Part shown: positions 46,170-56,863 of the stretch, piece by piece
Numbering within the stretch: the first letter of the stretch is position 1
Layout of the letters: each line of letters begins with the position of its first letter
Source: an uncultured Desulfovibrionaceae bacterium
Lineage (GTDB): Bacteria > Desulfobacterota > Desulfovibrionia > Desulfovibrionales > Desulfovibrionaceae
DNA length: 64,000 nucleotides
Assembly (NCBI GenBank): GCA_949299515.1
Contig: CASGAP010000014.1
Coordinates: forward strand, 56,840 to 120,839
Reading direction: 5' to 3'
Translations under genes and position numbers: made by a program
Notes under the pieces: generated by a model
Seen by the model: only the letters and a program-made list of their open reading frames with translations
What the model was told of the DNA's origin: nothing
The model's database searches: none

Positions 46170-47114
46170 TTAAAACGGCGTGCCTGTTTCGATGAGTTTT
46201 TTGTATATTTCTTTCTGCAGTTTTTTGGCGTTTTCCATGGGAACGCCGTCGGCAATGGGTTTGCCTTCGTAGTGGGTAATGGCGACGCATTGGGAGCCTG
46301 TTCCGAAAAGCAGAAATTCCTTGGCCTCAAAAATTTCTTCTTCTTTAATGTCGCGCATTTCGGTTTTCATCCAGGTTTCGGCAATGTTTTTTGCCGTAAG
46401 CGCGGTGGTTCCTGCCAGGGTGCGTTTGAACTGCGGCAGGACAAAAACGCCGTTTTTGTCGATAATGCCCACATTGGCAATGGCGGCTTCTGCCAGATTG
46501 CCGTCTTCGTCAAAGGAAATGCTGACGCTGACTCCGCGCGCTTCCGCTTCCTGGGCCATAAACACATTGGGCAGATAATTGGTGGATTTTATTTGGGCAA
46601 GGAAGGGTTGTTTTGCGGGAATGGCGCTTTTGCAGGCGGTAATTCCTTTTTCCCAGTAGCTTGGGTCGGGAGGATTGCCTTTTGCCGCCACGCAGTAAAA
46701 GCTGGCCTGCGGGCATTCCTTGGGACTGATGCCGAGTCCGCCTTCGCCGCGGCCCATCAAAACTTTAATGGAACCGTGTTCCGCGCCGCCCGCTTTGGCC
46801 GTATCCAAAATAATCTGCCGAAGTTCCGCATAGGGCAGGGGCGGGGTAATGCCGAGCCTGTCTGCGGAATGTTCGAGCCTTGCCACGTGGGCGTCCAGTT
46901 CCAGCACTTTGCGTTCCGCAATGGTCAGGGATTCAAAAATGCCGTCCCCGCGGTGCACGAGGTGGTCGTCGAGCGGTATGCGCAAAAGGCGTGCGTCTTT
47001 GCAGATTGCGCCTATGCGGTGCTCGTAAAAAGCCGTAACAAATTCTTCGGCTTTTCGCGGCGTGTTTTTGATTTTGTCTATCCATTCTTCGCTGCTGATG
47101 ATTTTTGTGCCCAT
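46170..47114 (-). CDS. class IV aminotransferase (BCAT/D-amino-acid type)
   Basis: PLP-dependent aminotransferase of fold IV, 314 residues. Seen are the N-terminal HLVHRGDGIFESL, an Arg-bearing ARLEHSADRLGI, the PLP lysine in QIKSTNYLPNVFM, an AEAAIANVGIID Glu-Asn motif that positions PLP, and the TLAGTTA phosphate loop. These features cover branched-chain, D-amino-acid and aminodeoxychorismate lyase members, and I cannot choose among them. An AAGGAAT ribosome site precedes the start. It follows dapF by 30 bases and is likely co-transcribed with it. Confidence 0.88.
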   Translation of the reverse strand: MGTKIISSEEWIDKIKNTPRKAEEFVTAFYEHRIGAICKDARLLRIPLDDHLVHRGDGIFESLTIAERKVLELDAHVARLEHSADRLGITPPLPYAELRQIILDTAKAGGAEHGSIKVLMGRGEGGLGISPKECPQASFYCVAAKGNPPDPSYWEKGITACKSAIPAKQPFLAQIKSTNYLPNVFMAQEAEARGVSVSISFDEDGNLAEAAIANVGIIDKNGVFVLPQFKRTLAGTTALTAKNIAETWMKTEMRDIKEEEIFEAKEFLLFGTGSQCVAITHYEGKPIADGVPMENAKKLQKEIYKKLIETGTPF

Positions 47115-47144
47115 GGCCTTATTCCTTATGCGGTGCCGCTTTTG

Positions 47145-48056
47145 TTATATGAGTTCTATTTCTCCGGAAAAGACTTCGCGTGCGGGGCCTGTCATATATA
47201 CTATGCCGTCTTCCGCCCATTCTATGGTAAGGTCGCCGCCGCGCAGTTCGATGGTGGCTTTTCTGTCCGTATACTGGTTAAGGGCGCAGGCCACAAGCAC
47301 GGCGCAGGCGCCGGTTCCGCAGGCAAGCGTTTCTCCGGAGCCGCGTTCCCAGACGCGCATACGGACTTTCTGACGGCTGATAACTTCGATAAATTCCGTG
47401 TTCACGCGTTCGGGGAACAGTTCGTGATGTTCGAAGTTGGGGCCTATGGCGGGCAGATCGAGGGAAGCGATGTCGTGCATGGTCACGACAAAATGCGGAT
47501 TGCCCATGGAAACGGCCGTGCCTTTGATGGAAGCGCCGCCGACGCTGATTTCCCGGTTGATGAACGTATCGCCTTCGGCTTTCATGGGAATGTCGCAGGG
47601 TTTGATAATGGGTTTGCCCATATCCACGGTAACGTGGGAAACTTTGCCGTTTTCAACGGTCAGGTTAAGCGTGCGTATGCCGCTTTTGGTTTCGAGGGTG
47701 ACGGATTTTTTGTCCGTATAACCGTGGTCGTAAAGGAATTTGCCCACGCAGCGGGAAGCGTTGCCGCACATATTGCCTTCGGAACCGTCGTTGTTGAACA
47801 TACGCATACGGAAATCCGCTTTGTCGGATCTGCCGATAAGCACGAGGCCGTCGCCGCCCACGCCGTAGTTTCTGTCGGACATGAAAACAGCAAGAGGCCC
47901 CGGGTCGGTTACGGGCGCGTCAAGATTTTCAAGCCAAACATATACGTAGTCGTTGCCTATGCCTTCCATTTTGGTAAAAGCAAGCTTTCGGGGAAGCTGC
48001 ATTTTTTCGATATATTCCTGCCCTAAGCGGGGAAGCCGTTTTTCAAATTGAGCCAT
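47145..48056 (-). CDS. dapF: diaminopimelate epimerase
   Basis: Converts LL- to meso-diaminopimelate for peptidoglycan and lysine. The 303 residues carry both catalytic cysteines, in EGNMCGNASRC and in ACGTGACAV, plus the N-terminal KMEGIGNDYVYV. The first 25 residues are a slightly longer lead-in than usual, but GAGAGGAC lies just before ATG 48056. Divergent from carA across a 211-base A/T-rich spacer. Confidence 0.96.
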   Translation of the reverse strand: MAQFEKRLPRLGQEYIEKMQLPRKLAFTKMEGIGNDYVYVWLENLDAPVTDPGPLAVFMSDRNYGVGGDGLVLIGRSDKADFRMRMFNNDGSEGNMCGNASRCVGKFLYDHGYTDKKSVTLETKSGIRTLNLTVENGKVSHVTVDMGKPIIKPCDIPMKAEGDTFINREISVGGASIKGTAVSMGNPHFVVTMHDIASLDLPAIGPNFEHHELFPERVNTEFIEVISRQKVRMRVWERGSGETLACGTGACAVLVACALNQYTDRKATIELRGGDLTIEWAEDGIVYMTGPAREVFSGEIELI

Positions 48057-48193
48057 GCTGTCCTCTCATAAATGGTGTCGCAGAAAACATAGCGTTTTTT
48101 GCGGAAAAGGACAAGGGAAAAAGGCGGGGATTTGTTGGCGAAAAACAGGGTAATGCCAATAAAAACAGCCGGTTATTTTTGCAAAAAATTTCA

Positions 48194-48222
48194 TTGATTT
48201 TTTTTGTGTTTTGGACTATTAA
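48194..48222 (+). promoter_or_regulatory. sigma-70-like promoter of carA-carB-purF
   Basis: TTGATT (48194-48199), 17-base spacer, TATTAA (48217-48222), with a 5' leader of about 40 bases. No attenuator hairpin is visible between it and carA. Confidence 0.5.
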
Positions 48223-48267
48223 AAATTATTTTGTTTTATTAACCTATCAAACAAATACGGAAAGACT

Positions 48268-49434
48268 ATGAACGCGAATACAATGATGCCAGCTTTGCTT
48301 ATGCTGGACGACGGTACGTGCTTTGAAGGCTATGCAGCAGGTGCCTGCCAGGAAGTAATGGGTGAAGTTGTTTTTACGACCGGTATGTGCGGTTATCAGG
48401 AAACCATTACCGACCCTTCCTACTTCGGGCAGATTGTTGTTTTTACGGCTGCCCATATCGGCAATTACGGCGCCGCGGCCATTGACAGCGAACGTCCCTG
48501 TCCCAAGCCCGAATACGGTGCCAGCGGTATTGTTTGTCATGATTTATTTACGGATGCGGAAAATGGTGATTTTCCGCATTTTCGTGCAGAAAGTTCTTTG
48601 AATAACGCATTGATCAAAATGGGCATAAGCGGCATTCACGGCATTGATACCCGCGCCCTGACCCTGCACCTGCGTATGCACGGTTCCAGAAACGGCATTA
48701 TCAGCACTAATCTTGACCGTGAATATCTGCTGAAGAAAGTTAAGGAACAGCCTTCCATGGCAGGCCTTGACCTTGCTTCCAAAGTGACCACTAAAGAAAA
48801 ATTTGTTTTCGATACGGACCCGAGCACGGTTTTGGTCGGCAAAAAACGCGACCTGACGAAAAAAATGCTCAATGTGGCTGTTGTCGATTACGGCGCAAAG
48901 CGTTCTATCCTGCTCCATTTGTTCAATAATAATATGCACCCGACGGTGTATCCCGCCACTGTCACCGCCGAAGAAATTCTGGCGGGCGGCCACGACTGCG
49001 TTATGCTGACCAACGGCCCCGGCGACCCGGAACCGTGCGATTACGCCATAAAAACCATTCAGGGTCTTGTGGGCAAACTGCCGCTTTTCGGCATTTGCCT
49101 GGGACATCAGCTTCTGGGCCTTGCCATGGGCGCAAAGACCTATAAAATGCCTTTCGGCCACCACGGCATAAACCACCCCGTAAAAGACATTACCACGGGC
49201 AGGGTGATTATCACCAGCCAAAACCACGGTTTCTGCGTTGACCCGGAAACCTTGCCGCAGAATATGCGCATTACCCACTGGAACCTGAACGACAATACCG
49301 TCGAAGGCATGGAGCTTACGGACGCCCCTGCGTTTTCCGTGCAGTTCCACCCTGAAGCCGCGCCCGGCACCTGGGACGCATATGGCCTGTTCGACAAGTT
49401 CCGTGCAATGGTAGACGATTTTTATAAAAAATAA
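48268..49434 (+). CDS. carA: carbamoyl-phosphate synthase small subunit
   Basis: Glutaminase subunit releasing ammonia for carbamoyl phosphate. The 388 residues show the N-terminal MTGMCGYQETITDPSY-type segment and the class I amidotransferase domain with the nucleophile in FGICLGHQLLG and the His/Glu pair in FHPEAAPG. First gene of carA-carB-purF, so pyrimidine/arginine and purine entry steps share a transcript. Confidence 0.97.
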   Translation: MNANTMMPALLMLDDGTCFEGYAAGACQEVMGEVVFTTGMCGYQETITDPSYFGQIVVFTAAHIGNYGAAAIDSERPCPKPEYGASGIVCHDLFTDAENGDFPHFRAESSLNNALIKMGISGIHGIDTRALTLHLRMHGSRNGIISTNLDREYLLKKVKEQPSMAGLDLASKVTTKEKFVFDTDPSTVLVGKKRDLTKKMLNVAVVDYGAKRSILLHLFNNNMHPTVYPATVTAEEILAGGHDCVMLTNGPGDPEPCDYAIKTIQGLVGKLPLFGICLGHQLLGLAMGAKTYKMPFGHHGINHPVKDITTGRVIITSQNHGFCVDPETLPQNMRITHWNLNDNTVEGMELTDAPAFSVQFHPEAAPGTWDAYGLFDKFRAMVDDFYKK

Positions 49435-49485
49435 CGGCGGCTGATGCCAAAAATTGGCATAATTGCCAAAAAGGATTTCAAAGAA

Positions 49486-52400
49486 ATGCCAAAACGCGAA
49501 GATCTCAAAACAATTATGGTGCTTGGCTCAGGCCCCATTGTCATCGGCCAGGCAGCAGAATTTGACTATTCCGGCACGCAAGGCCTTAAAGCCCTGAAAG
49601 AAGAAGGCTGCCGCATTATTTTGCTGAACTCCAACCCGGCTACCGTTATGACGGATACCGCTTTCAGCGACGCAACCTATATCGAGCCCATGAATAAGTT
49701 CATGGCTGCCGAAATTATTATTAAAGAACGGCCCGACGCCATTTTGCCGACTCTCGGCGGACAGACTGCGCTGAACCTGCTCATGGATTTGCACCACATG
49801 GGCATTTTGGAAGAATACAACGTGGAAATTATCGGTGCGCAGCCCAAATCCATCGAGCTTGCGGAAAACCGTCAGAAATTCCGCGAAACCATGGAAAGCC
49901 TCGGCCTTGACCTGCCCAAAAGCGCCCTTGCCACCACGTTTGAACAGGCCATGGACGCCATCAAGCAAATCAGCTTTCCGGTTATTATCCGTCCTTCCTA
50001 TACCCTCGGCGGCACCGGCGGCGGCATAGCTTACAATATCGAAGAATTTAAAGAAATCGCCAAGGGCGGTCTCGAAGCCTCCCCGATCAGCCAGATTTTG
50101 ATCGAAGAATCCGTGCTGGGCTGGAAAGAAATCGAACTGGAAGTTATCCGCGACAAAGCGGACAATGCCATTGTCATCTGCGGCATTGAAAACCTCGATC
50201 CCATGGGCGTGCACACAGGCGACTCCATTACCGTGGCGCCTATCCAGACCCTTTCCGACGTGGAATATCAGGCTCTGCGCCAGGACGCCTTCCGCGTTGT
50301 GCGCGCAATCGGCGTAGAAACGGGCGGCTGCAACATTCAGTTTGCCGTTTGTCCGAAAACGGGCCGCCGCGTGGTTATCGAAATGAACCCGCGCGTCTCC
50401 CGGTCTTCCGCTCTTGCTTCCAAGGCCACGGGCTTCCCCATTGCCCGCATAGCCGCCAAGCTTGCCCTCGGCTATCATCTTGACGAGCTGAAAAACGACA
50501 TTACGGGCACTTCCGCCTGCTTTGAACCGACCATTGACTACTGCGTGGTAAAAGTTCCCCGTTTTAACTTTGAAAAATTTGTGGGTGCGGATAATACGCT
50601 CGGCTTCCAAATGCATTCCGTTGGCGAAACCATGGCGCTCGGCGGCAATTTCCGCGAAGCCCTGCAAAAAGCCCTGCGCGGCCTTGAAACGGGTCTGCAG
50701 GGTCTGCAGAACGGCAAACTGGAACCGGAAGCGCCCGCAGAACCCAATGCCCGCCGCGAATGGATCAGGGAAAAGCTGTATCTGCGCCGTCCCGACCGTT
50801 TGCTCTTGGTTTATGAAGGCATGGGACTTGGCCTGACCGTTGAGGAAATCAACGAAATCACCGGCATTGACCCTTGGTTCCTGCTGCAGATTAAAAGTAT
50901 TCTCGACGACGAAAACGCCATACGCGAAAAATTCTGTCATGCACTTGACAAAGCCGTTGCGGAAAAAACCGCTGATGCGGGCTTTGCCAAAGATTTCCGT
51001 TATTACAAAGCCCAGGGCTTCAGTGACGCCCGCATAGCCAAGCTTTGTTCCGAAAGCCTTGAAAAAAATGTCAGCGAACTGCAGGTACGCGCCGTGCGCG
51101 AAGCCAATAACGTCGTGCCCGTATTCCATACCGTGGATACCTGCGCAGGCGAATTTGAAGCCCATACCCCGTATTTTTATTCCACATACGACGCCGCAAG
51201 CCCCGACCCGCTGCATACCGCGCATCTCAAAGGCGGCAAGCGCGGCGGCTTTGCCCGCAAGGTGGTGATCATCGGCGGCGGCCCCAACCGTATCGGCCAG
51301 GGCTTGGAATTTGACTACTGCTGCGTTCAGGCCTGCTTCTCCCTGCGCGAACTCGGCATTAAAACCATTATGATCAACTCCAACCCGGAAACCGTTTCCA
51401 CGGACTACGATACCGCGGATACGCTGTATTTTGAACCTGTGACCACGGAAGACGTGCTGGCTATCTGCCAGGCGGAAAAACCCGACGGCGTCATTGTGCA
51501 GTTCGGCGGCCAGACTCCGCTGAATATTGCCATGGCTCTGCAGGAAGCCGGCGTGCCCATTATCGGCACCAAGCCGCAGGATATCGCCCTTGCCGAAGAC
51601 CGCGAAGAATTCAGCGCGCTTATCGAAGATTTGGAAATTCTCCAGCCTGCCAGCGGCATGGCCGTTGACCTTGAAACAGCCTGCAAAGTTGCGGACAATA
51701 TCGGCTATCCCGTCATGGTCCGTCCCTCCTTTGTGCTCGGCGGCCGCGCCATGCGCATTATCCACAACGAACAGGAACTTGTGGAGTACGTGAACGACAA
51801 AACCAACGGACTGAACATCGGCATCAACAATCCTATCCTTGTGGACAAATTCCTTGAGGAAGCTATAGAAATTGACGTTGACGCAGTGGTGGACGGCGAC
51901 AAAGTGACCATTGCCGCCATTATGGAACACATCGAACAGGCAGGCATACACTCCGGCGACTCCTGTTGCTCCATTCCCACCCACACCCTTTCCGACGAAA
52001 TCAAGGGCGTTATCCGCTCCTATACCCATAAGCTCGGCAAAGCCCTGCATACCGTTGGTCTGCTCAATATCCAAATGGCCATTTACAAAGGCAGCGTCTA
52101 CGTAATCGAAGCAAACCCCAGGGCGTCCCGTACCGTGCCGTTTGTTTCCAAGGCTACAGGCCGCAACGTGGCGGGCATTGCCGCCAAAATTATGACCGGC
52201 CTTTCCCTGAAAGACGTCAATTTCACCGAAGAGCCGAAACTGCTGTACAGTGCGGTGAAAGAAGCTGTTATTCCGTTTGAGCGTTTCCCCGGCGCTGAAG
52301 TCAACCTCGGGCCAGAAATGCGTTCCACCGGCGAAGTTATGGGCATTGACAGAAGCTTCGGCATGGCATTCCTCAAATCCCAGGCCGCAACCAGAACGCC

Positions 52401-52833
52401 CATTCCCGTAAGCGGCAACGTGATTTTGACCGTTACCGACCAGGACAAAGAACCGCTTGTGCCGCTTGCCGCACGTCTGAAAGCCCTTGGCTTCACTCTG
52501 TACGCTACGCCGGGCACCAAGGCAATGCTTGACAATAAGGGCATTGAGTGCAGACTCATCGTAAAAATCGGCCAGCAGCGTCCGCACCTTTTGGACTTTA
52601 TCCGCAACGGCGAGGCTGCCATGATTGTCAATACCGTGAGCGGCCCCACGTCTGCCCGCGATGCCAATACCATACGCACGGAAGCGCTGGCTCGGCGCAT
52701 AAACCTCATAACCACGCTGGCGGCTCTGCGCGCCACTGTGGAAGGCCTTGAAGCCCGTCAGCAGGAACAACGCATCGTTGCGCCGCTGCAGGATTATTAT
52801 GCAGGCTATATCCAAGGAAAAGCAAATGACTAA
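49486..52833 (+). CDS. carB: carbamoyl-phosphate synthase large subunit
   Basis: Makes carbamoyl phosphate from bicarbonate, ammonia and two ATP. The 1115 residues contain the duplicated ATP-grasp halves ([17 protein letters not shown] and [17 protein letters not shown]), central oligomerisation domain and the C-terminal MGS-like allosteric domain. I start at ATG 49486 ([10 protein letters not shown]), the standard CarB N-terminus, with AAGGA ten bases upstream; an in-frame ATG at 49444 would add 14 residues. Two alternative hairpins sit before the ribosome site (see findings). It overlaps purF by eight bases. Confidence 0.97.
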   Translation: MPKREDLKTIMVLGSGPIVIGQAAEFDYSGTQGLKALKEEGCRIILLNSNPATVMTDTAFSDATYIEPMNKFMAAEIIIKERPDAILPTLGGQTALNLLMDLHHMGILEEYNVEIIGAQPKSIELAENRQKFRETMESLGLDLPKSALATTFEQAMDAIKQISFPVIIRPSYTLGGTGGGIAYNIEEFKEIAKGGLEASPISQILIEESVLGWKEIELEVIRDKADNAIVICGIENLDPMGVHTGDSITVAPIQTLSDVEYQALRQDAFRVVRAIGVETGGCNIQFAVCPKTGRRVVIEMNPRVSRSSALASKATGFPIARIAAKLALGYHLDELKNDITGTSACFEPTIDYCVVKVPRFNFEKFVGADNTLGFQMHSVGETMALGGNFREALQKALRGLETGLQGLQNGKLEPEAPAEPNARREWIREKLYLRRPDRLLLVYEGMGLGLTVEEINEITGIDPWFLLQIKSILDDENAIREKFCHALDKAVAEKTADAGFAKDFRYYKAQGFSDARIAKLCSESLEKNVSELQVRAVREANNVVPVFHTVDTCAGEFEAHTPYFYSTYDAASPDPLHTAHLKGGKRGGFARKVVIIGGGPNRIGQGLEFDYCCVQACFSLRELGIKTIMINSNPETVSTDYDTADTLYFEPVTTEDVLAICQAEKPDGVIVQFGGQTPLNIAMALQEAGVPIIGTKPQDIALAEDREEFSALIEDLEILQPASGMAVDLETACKVADNIGYPVMVRPSFVLGGRAMRIIHNEQELVEYVNDKTNGLNIGINNPILVDKFLEEAIEIDVDAVVDGDKVTIAAIMEHIEQAGIHSGDSCCSIPTHTLSDEIKGVIRSYTHKLGKALHTVGLLNIQMAIYKGSVYVIEANPRASRTVPFVSKATGRNVAGIAAKIMTGLSLKDVNFTEEPKLLYSAVKEAVIPFERFPGAEVNLGPEMRSTGEVMGIDRSFGMAFLKSQAATRTPIPVSGNVILTVTDQDKEPLVPLAARLKALGFTLYATPGTKAMLDNKGIECRLIVKIGQQRPHLLDFIRNGEAAMIVNTVSGPTSARDANTIRTEALARRINLITTLAALRATVEGLEARQQEQRIVAPLQDYYAGYIQGKAND

Positions 52834-54235
52834 TCCTAATCCTTTTGACGATATGTTTGTTCCGGATACGCTGACATATGACGACAAAGCGCACGACGAG
52901 TGCGGCGTTGTCGGCCTGTTCGGCGTAAAAGACGCAGCCCAGCACGCAACCCTTGCCCTGCACGCCCTGCAGCACCGCGGCCAGGAATCCGCGGGCGTTG
53001 TCAGCGCCTGCGACGGCCAGCTTTACGTACACCGCGGCATGGGGCTTGTTTCCAGCGTGTTCGGCAAAGGCGAAGGGAAAAGTATGCCCGGCAGTTCCGC
53101 CATCGGCCATGTGCGCTATTCTACGGCGGGCGGCAGCACCATTGCCAATGCCCAGCCGCTTATGGGCTATTACAGCGAAGGCCAGGTGGCGCTTGCGCAT
53201 AACGGCAACCTGTTTCACGGCGAAAAACTGCGCGACAGGCTGATTCATTCCGGCGCGTTTTTGCAGACTACGTCAGACAGCGAATTTTTCCTGCAGCTTC
53301 TAGCCCAGAAGCAGGCCAGCACCGACGAGGAAATAGCTGCTGTCTTTGAAGAAGCGGAAGCCGCTTTTTCCGTTGTACTGTTGTTTCCGAACAAAATGAT
53401 TGCCGCCCGCGATCCGTGGGGTTATCGTCCGCTTGTGCTCGGAAAAATGGGCGACGGCTATGTCGTGGCCTCCGAAACCTGCGCTTTCGATCAAATCGGC
53501 GCAACGTTTGAGCGTGAAGTGGAACCAGGCGAAATGCTGACTTTTACCGCAGGCGGTTACCGTTCCACCTATTTCGGCGACAGAACGGTGCGTCAGCAGC
53601 GCTGTCTGCTTGAACTGATATATTTTGCCCGCCCGGACAGTAATGTGTTCGGCCATACGCCGCACGTGTTCCGCCGCCATACCGGCCATGTGCTTGCCAA
53701 GGAACAGCCCTGCGATGTGGATATTGTGGTGGCTATTCCCGATTCCGGTTTTTCCGCCGCCATGGGCTTTGCCGAAGAACTCGGCATAACTCTTGACCGC
53801 GGCCTTATCCGTAACCACTATATCGGCAGAAGCTTTATTGCTCCCGGCCAGGGCGCCCGCGTGGCGGCCGTGCGCATGAAGCACAATGTGGTTAAGGAAG
53901 TTGTGCGCGGCAAGCGCGTCTGCCTGGTGGACGATTCCCTGATCCGCGGAACCACCACGGCGGCTCTCGGCAAGGAACTGCGCGATGCGGGCGCAACCGA
54001 AGTGCATTTGCGCATTGCCTGTCCGCCTGTGCAGTATCCGTGTTATTTCGGTGTGGATTTTCCCCATTATGAGGAACTTCTTGCCTATCAGCACACCATT
54101 GAAGAAATCCGTTCCATTCTGAATATGGACAGCCTCGGCTATCTTTCCCTTGAAGGAATGCGTTCCTGTTTGGGGGAAGAAGGAATGCAGTACTGCACCG
54201 GCTGTTGGAGCGGCGAATATTTGCACAGAAGCTGA
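52826..54235 (+). CDS. purF: amidophosphoribosyltransferase (Fe-S, propeptide type)
   Basis: First committed enzyme of purine synthesis. The 469 residues carry the catalytic Cys at 26 ([11 protein letters not shown]), so a 25-residue propeptide would be removed. The PRPP loop [14 protein letters not shown] is clear. Cysteines at [13 protein letters not shown] and [10 protein letters not shown] match the 4Fe-4S ligands of the Bacillus-type enzyme, suggesting oxygen sensitivity. Start at ATG 52826 follows AAGGA and overlaps the carB stop; upstream codons belong to the carB frame region. Confidence 0.96.
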   Translation: MTNPNPFDDMFVPDTLTYDDKAHDECGVVGLFGVKDAAQHATLALHALQHRGQESAGVVSACDGQLYVHRGMGLVSSVFGKGEGKSMPGSSAIGHVRYSTAGGSTIANAQPLMGYYSEGQVALAHNGNLFHGEKLRDRLIHSGAFLQTTSDSEFFLQLLAQKQASTDEEIAAVFEEAEAAFSVVLLFPNKMIAARDPWGYRPLVLGKMGDGYVVASETCAFDQIGATFEREVEPGEMLTFTAGGYRSTYFGDRTVRQQRCLLELIYFARPDSNVFGHTPHVFRRHTGHVLAKEQPCDVDIVVAIPDSGFSAAMGFAEELGITLDRGLIRNHYIGRSFIAPGQGARVAAVRMKHNVVKEVVRGKRVCLVDDSLIRGTTTAALGKELRDAGATEVHLRIACPPVQYPCYFGVDFPHYEELLAYQHTIEEIRSILNMDSLGYLSLEGMRSCLGEEGMQYCTGCWSGEYLHRS

Positions 54236-54260
54236 TTTTTTCTCTGCAATTGGTACTGAA

Positions 54261-54288
54261 GCCGTCCTGCTTGGCAGGGCGGCTTTTT
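54261..54288 (+). terminator. terminator of carA-carB-purF
   Basis: Stem GCCGTCCTGC/GCAGGGCGGC (one G-T pair), TTG-type loop, then five T. Confidence 0.85.
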
Positions 54289-54383
54289 ATGCAGTTCTTG
54301 TCAGGTGTGCGAAAGTACGGTAAAAGACAGCAAAAGACAGTATTGTACCGTCAATCCGGGGAAAATATAAAAAGGAGCCGGAT

Positions 54384-54872
54384 ATGAAACAATTATCTGC
54401 ACTGCGGAAAATTTTGTTTGTATTTTTTGCCGCGGCACTGTTTGTCGTTCCTGACGCTGGCAAAGCATCGGAACTGAAGCAGACGGCGGACGTGCTGCTT
54501 GTGCTGTCGGATTTGGTGCGTTCCTGCGATACGGCTTATGAAGTGCTGAACAGAACGGACAGAAACGATAAAAATTTTGCGCGTTACGACAAAGAATGGC
54601 GTGATTTGGAAAAACGGCTGGAGGCACAGCGCGTGCTGGCTTTTGTCGGTTTGGCGGGGTTGACGGAAGCGGCTGTCAGGGAATTGCGGCGTCAGTGGGG
54701 CTGGGATTATTTGTGCGATAAATACCGGATTGACCGCAAAAAATTTTATTACGGTTTTTCTGCGCACGATCATGACCGCGACGTCTGGAAAGGCGTTCCG
54801 CCGGGACTTGCCCAAAAAGGCGGCCTGCCTCCTGGACAGGCAAAAAAACACGGGAAAGAGAAAAAGAAATAA
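54384..54872 (+). CDS. small exported protein of unknown function
   Basis: A 162-residue protein with a signal peptide (residues 1-28, ending ...AGKA). The mature part is helical and charged, has two cysteines (LVRSCDTAYE and DYLCDKYRI), and ends in a Pro/Gly/Lys-rich segment with two near copies of GLPPGQAKK (PPGLAQKG, PPGQAKKH). Similar PPGxAKK tails occur in many small periplasmic proteins of unknown role. AAGGAG precedes the ATG; it has its own terminator. Family not recognised. Confidence 0.82.
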   Translation: MKQLSALRKILFVFFAAALFVVPDAGKASELKQTADVLLVLSDLVRSCDTAYEVLNRTDRNDKNFARYDKEWRDLEKRLEAQRVLAFVGLAGLTEAAVRELRRQWGWDYLCDKYRIDRKKFYYGFSAHDHDRDVWKGVPPGLAQKGGLPPGQAKKHGKEKKK

Positions 54873-54890
54873 TCTTTAAACGAAACAGCA

Positions 54891-54914
54891 GCCGGCAGCA
54901 ATGCCGGCTTTTTT
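54891..54914 (+). terminator. terminator of the small exported protein gene
   Basis: Stem GCCGGCA/TGCCGGC, GCAA loop, six T; an outer AACAGCA/TGCTGTT pairing encloses it. Confidence 0.88.
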
Positions 54915-55024
54915 GCTGTTTGGGCATAAAGTCCGGCTGAGACAAAGCAGTTAAAAGCCAGTGCAGGACTTTTTTCGATCCGTTTAATGTGTCAGTCAAA
55001 AATACCCGAAAGCTGTAAGCCGTT

Positions 55025-56620
55025 TCAGGCAAGTTTTTGTTTAATGTCTTCCAGTATCGCGGCCGCGGCGGAAGCATTTTGTTTAATGAGTTTTTGGATA
55101 AGGGACAAAAATTCTTTTTCAAGCTGTTCCAAACTGCCGTCATTAATTACGGCATAGTCCGCAAGGCGTTTTTTTTCTTCCTGCGGCAGCTGCCAGCCGT
55201 CCATATAGGCAATTGTTTCTTCGTTCCAGCCGCGCTTTAGCAGGCGTTCGCGTCTGATTTCTTCGCTGCAGACAACGGCAAGCGTTATGGGTTTCAGCGG
55301 CAGTCTGGCGGGTTTGCTTTCAAAACACAGGGGGATTTCCGCCACGGCAAGGGGAGCATTGGCGTTTTTTCCGAAAAAGTCCGTCATGCGGCTGTATACA
55401 AGCGGGTGCAGAAGATTTTCCAGTTCCTGTTTCATGCTTGGGTTTTGCATGGCTTTCGCAAGGGCTTTTTTGTCCGCAGGCAGGGTATCGTCGGGAACGA
55501 ACTGCGTGCCGTATTGCTGTCTGAGCAAATACCATGCGTCACCGCCCGGTTTGTACAGTTCGGCTATGCAGGCGTCGGCGCTGAAGGTAGGCAAATTTTG
55601 CCGCTTTGCGATTTCCAGCAGGGCGGATTTGCCGCTTCCCGAATTTCCCGTGACGATAAGCGGCACTGCCTGCTGTTTGTCTTTGAGCTGCTTGTCCAGA
55701 CACTGCCAAAAATCGGCAGGGGGCAGGGAGGTAAAGCTGAGCTCTTCTCCGGTGAAAGGGTGACAAAAGGACAGTTTGTACGCATGAAGCATTTGCCGCG
55801 GCGCTTTTTCCGCTGTTTTGGCGGGTGCATACAGCGCATCGCCGAGCAGCGGATAGCCGAAAGCCGTCAGATGTACGCGTATTTGGTGTGTTCTGCCCGT
55901 GTAAATGCGTACTTTTACCAGGGAAAAATTGTCATTGCGGTTTTGTTCCTGCATTTTTGCGGCAGTTATTTGTTTTTCGCCGGGATACAGCCGTTCCCAT
56001 GCGGAGCGGGCTTCGCGGCCGCCTTTGTTTACGGGCACAAGCGCCATTTTTGTTTTAACCGTCGGGTGGCGGCCTATGCTTTCCGTGCTTTCGCCGTTGG
56101 GGCATATGCCCTGCACGAGGGCAAGATAGGTTTTCTGCACTTCTTTTTCGCAGAAAGCTTCGGAAAGGCGCAGGCGGCTTTCTTCGGTCAGGGCTATGAG
56201 CATGAGACCCGACGTGTCCTTGTCCAGACGGTGTACTATGCCGGGACGTTCGCCTTCCATTTTCCGCAGGCTCGGGAAATGGTAGAGCAAATGGTTTACA
56301 AGGGTTTCTTCCCGGCAGGAGGGGCAGGGGTGTACGGTAAGTCCGGCTTTTTTTTCGATAACCGCCAAATATTCGTCCTGATAATATACGGTCAGTTCGT
56401 TTTCCGCGGCCTGCAGCGGGCTTGTTTCTTCTTCATGCGTCAGCAGTATGCGGTCGCCTTCCGTCAGTTTTTTGGAAGTATCGGTGCACACGGCGCCGTT
56501 TACGGAAATTTTTCCGCTTTCAATGTATTTTTTTATTTTGGAACGGGAAATGCCGCTTTGTTCGCTGATGAAACTGTCAAGCCGTCCCGCTTTTTTGGGG
56601 GCTGTAAATTCTTGGTTCAT
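55025..56620 (-). CDS. fusion of RluD-type pseudouridine synthase and dephospho-CoA kinase
   Basis: Two enzymes in one 531-residue chain. Residues 1 to about 315 form an RluD-family pseudouridine synthase: S4 domain (AGRLDSFISEQSGISRSKIKKYI), then the catalytic GIVHRLDKDTSGLMLIA and the RTHQIRVH motif. From about residue 327 a CoaE domain begins with Walker A GNSGSGKS and the LLHPLV motif, and lacks a start of its own. CoaE makes coenzyme A; RluD modifies 23S rRNA. ATG 56620 follows AAGGAAAAAGC. The C-terminal end is helical and lysine-rich. The same fusion occurs, to my knowledge, in related Desulfovibrio-like genomes. Confidence 0.9.
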   Translation of the reverse strand: MNQEFTAPKKAGRLDSFISEQSGISRSKIKKYIESGKISVNGAVCTDTSKKLTEGDRILLTHEEETSPLQAAENELTVYYQDEYLAVIEKKAGLTVHPCPSCREETLVNHLLYHFPSLRKMEGERPGIVHRLDKDTSGLMLIALTEESRLRLSEAFCEKEVQKTYLALVQGICPNGESTESIGRHPTVKTKMALVPVNKGGREARSAWERLYPGEKQITAAKMQEQNRNDNFSLVKVRIYTGRTHQIRVHLTAFGYPLLGDALYAPAKTAEKAPRQMLHAYKLSFCHPFTGEELSFTSLPPADFWQCLDKQLKDKQQAVPLIVTGNSGSGKSALLEIAKRQNLPTFSADACIAELYKPGGDAWYLLRQQYGTQFVPDDTLPADKKALAKAMQNPSMKQELENLLHPLVYSRMTDFFGKNANAPLAVAEIPLCFESKPARLPLKPITLAVVCSEEIRRERLLKRGWNEETIAYMDGWQLPQEEKKRLADYAVINDGSLEQLEKEFLSLIQKLIKQNASAAAAILEDIKQKLA

Positions 56621-56793
56621 GCTTTTTCCTTTTTTGCAGCAGGATACGGTATTTTTTTTGCATTGAACAGTTTTTTTTGCGGCGGTTAAAAATACGGAAA
56701 AATTTTCCCCGTGAACAGTCAAATGCCTGACTTTTAACGGAAAGTTATAAATCATAAAATAATAACTGTTTGAAAATACAAATAAAATTATTT

Positions 56794-56809
56794 TTGGCAC
56801 ATGAAATGC
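56794..56809 (+). promoter_or_regulatory. sigma-54-like promoter of the TPR gene
   Basis: TTGGCACATGAAATGC: the -24 GG and -12 GC dinucleotides are exactly 12 bases apart, as RpoN requires. The start would fall near 56821, about 43 bases before the TPR start codon. Activator sites cannot be identified. Confidence 0.55.
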
Positions 56810-56863
56810 TTTAAAGCGGGTATGCCACAAGGCACAAAATTAACGCATGGAGGGGAAAAAACC

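Noticed and set aside
46272..48026. 584-codon plus-strand frame opposite dapF and the aminotransferase
   Set aside because: Phe/Gly/Ala/His-rich complement of two clear genes; no motifs.
49528..52887. Open frame of over 1100 codons on the minus strand opposite carB
   Set aside because: Shadow frame: carB is certain on the other strand, and the translation is rich in His, Gly and Phe without domains or a ribosome site.
55406..56689. 427-codon plus-strand frame opposite the RluD-CoaE fusion
   Set aside because: Complement of the fusion gene; no ribosome site or recognisable domain.
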